Part shown: piece by piece, positions 6,055 through 8,129 of the stretch | Position numbering within the stretch: position 1 is the stretch's first letter | Layout: the number at the start of each line of letters is the position of its first letter | Assembly (NCBI GenBank): GCA_046154545.1 | Contig: JBJXGC010000128.1 | Span: 1-8,129, forward strand | From: JBJXGC01 sp046154545 | GTDB lineage: Bacteria; Chloroflexota; Dehalococcoidia; Tepidiformales; Tepidiformaceae | Direction of reading: 5' to 3' | DNA: 8,129 bases | The notes under the pieces: generated by a model | Told to the model about the DNA's origin: nothing | The model's database searches: none | The model's input: the letters and a program-made list of their open reading frames with translations, nothing else | Program-made: the position numbers and the translations under genes

Positions 6055-7401
6055 TTAGTCCGGGACCTTTGCGCTAAGCGTGACCGTACCGACCAGCTGG
6101 TTGTTGACGAAGGCCTGGAGTACCGCCGTTATCGCCGGTATGTCGTTGGGCCCGATCTGCAACGTCACGCAGTCGCCGCCGCCGGCGCCGTTGTCGTCCC
6201 AGACAAGGGGGGTCCCCTGGTAGGGCGCCGTCTGGGTAAGCCGAAGCCGGAAGGGGATGTTCGCCGGGCTGAGGTTATAGCAGAGCGTGGCGGTGTCACC
6301 CGAGTAGTACAACGACTGGTCGAGAGAGGCGGTGAACGTGTAGCTAATCGGCGTCGGAGTCCTGGTCGGTGTCGGCGAGGGTGTCCGGGTTGGACTTGGC
6401 GTTGGTGTGGGTGTGGGTGATGGGGTTGGTGTCCGGGTGGCCGTGGCCGTTGCGGTGTTCGTTGGGCTGGGCGTGGCGGTCGCGGTGGGTGTGGCTGTGG
6501 GCACGGGCGTATTGGTCGCTCCCGGCACTCGGGTGGGGGTTGGCCCTGGAGGGGTCGGCGTAGCGGCGGGCGGTGGCGTCGGCGTTTCCGTGGCTGCCAC
6601 GGTCGCCGCACCAGTTGCCGTCGCCGTCGCTGAGGCCGTGCTGGACGGTGATGGCGACGGTGAGGGCGACGCGGTTGGCGATGGACTGGCCGTCACCACC
6701 ACGTTCTGCTGCTTTGGGGAGTCGTCGTTCTGGGCGACGGCCACACAGACGCCCGCGAAGATCGCCGCGGCCGCCGCGATTCCGCCGAGCCCGGCGATCT
6801 GCTTCCAATGCGACGCGAGGCCGCCGCCGCCTTTCGACGCCGCGGCGGCACCGTCGGTCACCTGGCGGAAGGTCGCGAATCCGCAGGAATCGCAGAAGCG
6901 TGTCCCGGGCGCATTCGTGACGCCGCAGTTCAGGCAGAGCGTACCGGCTGAGCTCCGTGCCGCCGCGGGGGTCGCGGGAAGGCCCGGTGCGGGTGGCGTT
7001 GGCGGAGGTGGAGGGGTCAACACCGTCTGGGCGAGGCCGCCGGGGGGCGCCGCCACCGTCGCGCCGGGATCCAACGGTGTCCCGGGGACGGTCCCTGCGA
7101 GGCCAGGATCGGCGCCCGGGGCGGTCGGCGAGCCGCTGGCGCCGGTCAATACGGTGGCGTCGCCCTGCGCGCCCGAAAGTGGCTCAATGACCGTGGCTGC
7201 GCTGTCGCTCGAGCCTGTCAGGATCTCGGTTGGCAGGTCGGAGGCGATAAGGGCGCCACCGGCGGCCCCGGCAGCAGCGGCGCCACCGGCTGCGGCCGGC
7301 CCAGTTCCGGCGCCCGTGGCGATGGGGGCGACGGCGGTGCCGCAGCGCGTGCAAAACCGCGCTCCGTCCGCAAGCTCTCGACCACACTGCTCACACGTCA
7401 T
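6055..7401 (-). CDS. Split double zinc-ribbon single-pass membrane protein with Pro/Thr/Ser linker and beta-rich outer domain
   Basis: This 448-residue protein has a zinc ribbon at the extreme N-terminus (Cys3, Cys6, Cys17, Cys20) and a second one (Cys156, Cys159, Cys170, Cys173) just before the membrane. Between them lie about 135 residues of Ala/Gly/Pro/Thr-rich sequence. One hydrophobic helix (about 202-224) has HWK before it and NDD after it, favouring a cytoplasmic N-terminus; it contains Cys219. Outside are a Pro/Thr/Ser/Ala linker (about 236-352) of TPTPSPT-like units and a final beta-rich domain (353-448) with Cys374 and Cys411: SYTFTASLDQSLYYSGDTA, CVTLQIGPNDIPA, LVGTVTLSAKVPD. No catalytic motif is seen. 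The ATG at 7401 is preceded by an extended -10 (7432-7440) but no clear ribosome site. It converges on the kinase with only 12 bases between stops. A sensor, scaffold or kinase substrate role is inferred from context only. Confidence 0.9.
   Translation of the reverse strand: MTCEQCGRELADGARFCTRCGTAVAPIATGAGTGPAAAGGAAAAGAAGGALIASDLPTEILTGSSDSAATVIEPLSGAQGDATVLTGASGSPTAPGADPGLAGTVPGTPLDPGATVAAPPGGLAQTVLTPPPPPTPPAPGLPATPAAARSSAGTLCLNCGVTNAPGTRFCDSCGFATFRQVTDGAAAASKGGGGLASHWKQIAGLGGIAAAAAIFAGVCVAVAQNDDSPKQQNVVVTASPSPTASPSPSPSPSSTASATATATGAATVAATETPTPPPAATPTPPGPTPTRVPGATNTPVPTATPTATATPSPTNTATATATRTPTPSPTPTPTPSPTRTPSPTPTRTPTPISYTFTASLDQSLYYSGDTATLCYNLSPANIPFRLRLTQTAPYQGTPLVWDDNGAGGGDCVTLQIGPNDIPAITAVLQAFVNNQLVGTVTLSAKVPD
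6346..6696 (-). repeat. Degenerate microrepeat coding for the Pro/Thr/Ser linker
   Basis: Within the second zinc-ribbon gene, codons 236-352 are built from imperfect six-base units (minus strand CCnACn-type) giving TP, SP, AT and RT pairs. On the plus strand the same stretch is G/T-rich; at 6409-6437 four runs of at least three G are separated by 3, 4 and 9 bases, a marginal G-quadruplex motif. The units are translated and not CRISPR-like. Length change by slippage would normally stay in frame because units are multiples of three. Confidence 0.7.
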
Positions 7402-7414
7402 CGTCGCAACACCA

Positions 7415-7440
7415 GGAGTACTCCGCGGCCCATGTTAGCA
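7415..7440 (-). promoter_or_regulatory. Candidate extended -10 promoter and palindrome before the second zinc-ribbon gene
   Basis: The minus strand reads TGCTAACAT (7440-7432), matching the extended -10 form TGnTAnnnT. The predicted start near 7425 gives a leader of about 24 bases. A perfect 10-base palindrome GGAGTACTCC (7415-7424) lies at that start and could be an operator. No strong -35 is seen, which is allowed for extended -10 promoters. Confidence 0.38.
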
Positions 7441-7534
7441 GTTGTGGTAGTCATCCGAATGTGATGGAGGTTCGCATCTCGATCACGTCCGCACTATTGG
7501 GACGATCCATGACATCCCAGGGGAGACCGCTGCG

Positions 7535-7564
7535 GCACCGTGGACTCGGCCTAGTCCACGGTGC
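7535..7564 (-). terminator. Perfect 12-bp stem-loop at the end of the PKD/FN3 gene
   Basis: GCACCGTGGACT and AGTCCACGGTGC are exact inverted repeats around the six-base loop CGGCCT. The stop codon of the upstream gene (7553-7551) lies at the loop/stem edge, so the last codons are inside the stem. Its place at the 3' end of a gene and the perfect GC-rich stem suggest a transcription end or mRNA-stabilising hairpin. There is no T-run after it on the minus strand, so it is not a standard intrinsic terminator. Confidence 0.5.
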
Positions 7565-8129
7565 TCGGAGGTACCCACGCGATCGCCGACTCCCCCGCGC
7601 TGTTGAATGAAGCCACGCCGAACGGAGCCGCGCTACTGCAGGGGCTCCGGGGAATGGTGTTCGCGGTTGCGTTGGCCACTGTTGTCGCCCTCAAGACCGG
7701 GCCTGTAGCGGTCTGCTGGTAGATCCGGAACCCGTCCTCATTCGTTGAATTGTCCCGCCACGATATGCGGGCGCTTGCCGCGGCGGTGGTGCCAATCCCG
7801 GCTACGCACTGGACCTCGCTCGGCGCCGCAGGCCGGGTGACGACGGGCTTATCGGGCTGGACGGTGACCGATGCCGTCAGGGTGGTGCAGGCGCTGAAAC
7901 TGCAGGCCTTCAGGCTGAGCTGCTTCGTGCCCGCTGTCGCGTACCTGGTGGCAAAGCTGACGCCGCCACCGCCGGCATCCGGGTTGCCCCCGGGCGCTCG
8001 CCACTCCAGGGCCGTGATGGGGCTATTCGCGTCCGCGGGGGCACCCTGAGATTCACAGAGAATGGGCTGGTTTACTCTTGCCGTCGCGGGGCAGCCCAGC
8101 GTCCGCAGCAGGGGCGGTTTCGGCGTGGG
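7551..8129 (-). CDS. PKD plus fibronectin type III surface protein, 3' part only
   Basis: The minus strand is open from the right window edge (8129) to TAG at 7553-7551: 192 residues with no start, so the 5' part lies beyond the window. It opens with PTPKPP, the end of a Pro/Thr linker, then a PKD-like beta-sandwich (about 12-90: SPITALEWRAPGG, SFATRYATAGTKQLSLKAC, TASVTVQP) and a fibronectin type III domain (about 98-188: ARISWRDNSTNEDGFRIYQQ and VASFNSAGESAIAW, the hallmark strands of FN3). Six cysteines (13, 25, 76, 81, 108, 164) suggest disulfides and export. These folds serve adhesion, ligand binding or spacing outside the cell. The linker followed by beta-rich outer domains resembles the neighbouring zinc-ribbon and kinase products, so a membrane anchor and a cytoplasmic domain may precede it, but this is not visible. 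It ends in the stem-loop at 7535-7564. Confidence 0.85.
   Translation of the reverse strand, partial: PTPKPPLLRTLGCPATARVNQPILCESQGAPADANSPITALEWRAPGGNPDAGGGGVSFATRYATAGTKQLSLKACSFSACTTLTASVTVQPDKPVVTRPAAPSEVQCVAGIGTTAAASARISWRDNSTNEDGFRIYQQTATGPVLRATTVANATANTIPRSPCSSAAPFGVASFNSAGESAIAWVPPSTVD

Noticed and set aside
6360..6560. Repeated short units suggesting a CRISPR or satellite array
   Set aside because: Units are about six bases, imperfect, in frame and coding for a Pro/Thr linker; there are no unique spacers.
6407..7438. Long plus-strand open frame opposite the second zinc-ribbon gene
   Set aside because: Gly/Val-rich repeat translation is the complement of the Pro/Thr codon repeats; minus strand shows real ribbons.
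7750..8049. Plus-strand 99-codon open frame near the right end
   Set aside because: Lies antisense to the PKD/FN3 coding region, which has clear domain strands; no ribosome site or family match.
1..8129. tRNA, rRNA, insertion sequence or phage attachment site
   Set aside because: No cloverleaf-like segments, rRNA-like blocks, transposase motifs or terminal inverted repeats were recognised on either strand, although remnants at 607-2009 hint at past rearrangement.

Overview
This is a GC-rich bacterial window with no rRNA, tRNA, CRISPR array or insertion sequence that I could see. The gene content is a eukaryotic-like Ser/Thr kinase among proline/alanine-rich, single-pass, zinc-ribbon membrane proteins, plus a RHH/PIN toxin-antitoxin remnant and a beta-carbonic anhydrase. 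This is compatible with a Chloroflexota-like or other high-GC environmental bacterium. That placement is an inference from protein style only, not from a marker gene.

Layout. Positions 1-588 (+) hold the 3' two thirds of a zinc-independent, NADP-dependent medium-chain oxidoreductase. Positions 607-2009 (all minus) are a decaying stretch. A VapB-type antitoxin is intact, but its VapC partner carries three separate lesions: first catalytic Asp changed to His, a frameshift, and a premature amber stop. Next to it, a frameshifted luciferase-like monooxygenase N-terminus is fused in frame to the C-terminal end of a short-chain dehydrogenase, and a short orphan open frame follows. Positions 2106-2768 (-) encode an apparently intact beta-carbonic anhydrase.

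Positions 2855-8129 form the most distinctive block. A double-zinc-ribbon membrane protein with an LmeA/DUF2993-like outer domain (2855-4000, -) is divergent from a transmembrane Ser/Thr kinase (4120-6042, +). The kinase converges, with only 12 bases between stop codons, on a second zinc-ribbon membrane protein with a long Pro/Thr/Ser linker and a beta-rich outer domain (6055-7401, -). Upstream of that is the 3' part of a PKD plus fibronectin-III protein (7551-8129, -); it has no start codon inside the window and is easily missed.

How the genes may work together. The three complete proteins of this block share one plan: folded cytoplasmic N-terminus, low-complexity Pro/Ala linker, one membrane helix, and a beta-rich outer domain with exactly two cysteines. 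The partial fourth gene has a matching linker-to-outer-domain end with six cysteines. My inference is an envelope-sensing kinase locus in which the zinc-ribbon proteins are partners or substrates of the kinase. The sequence shows co-location and shared architecture, not interaction.
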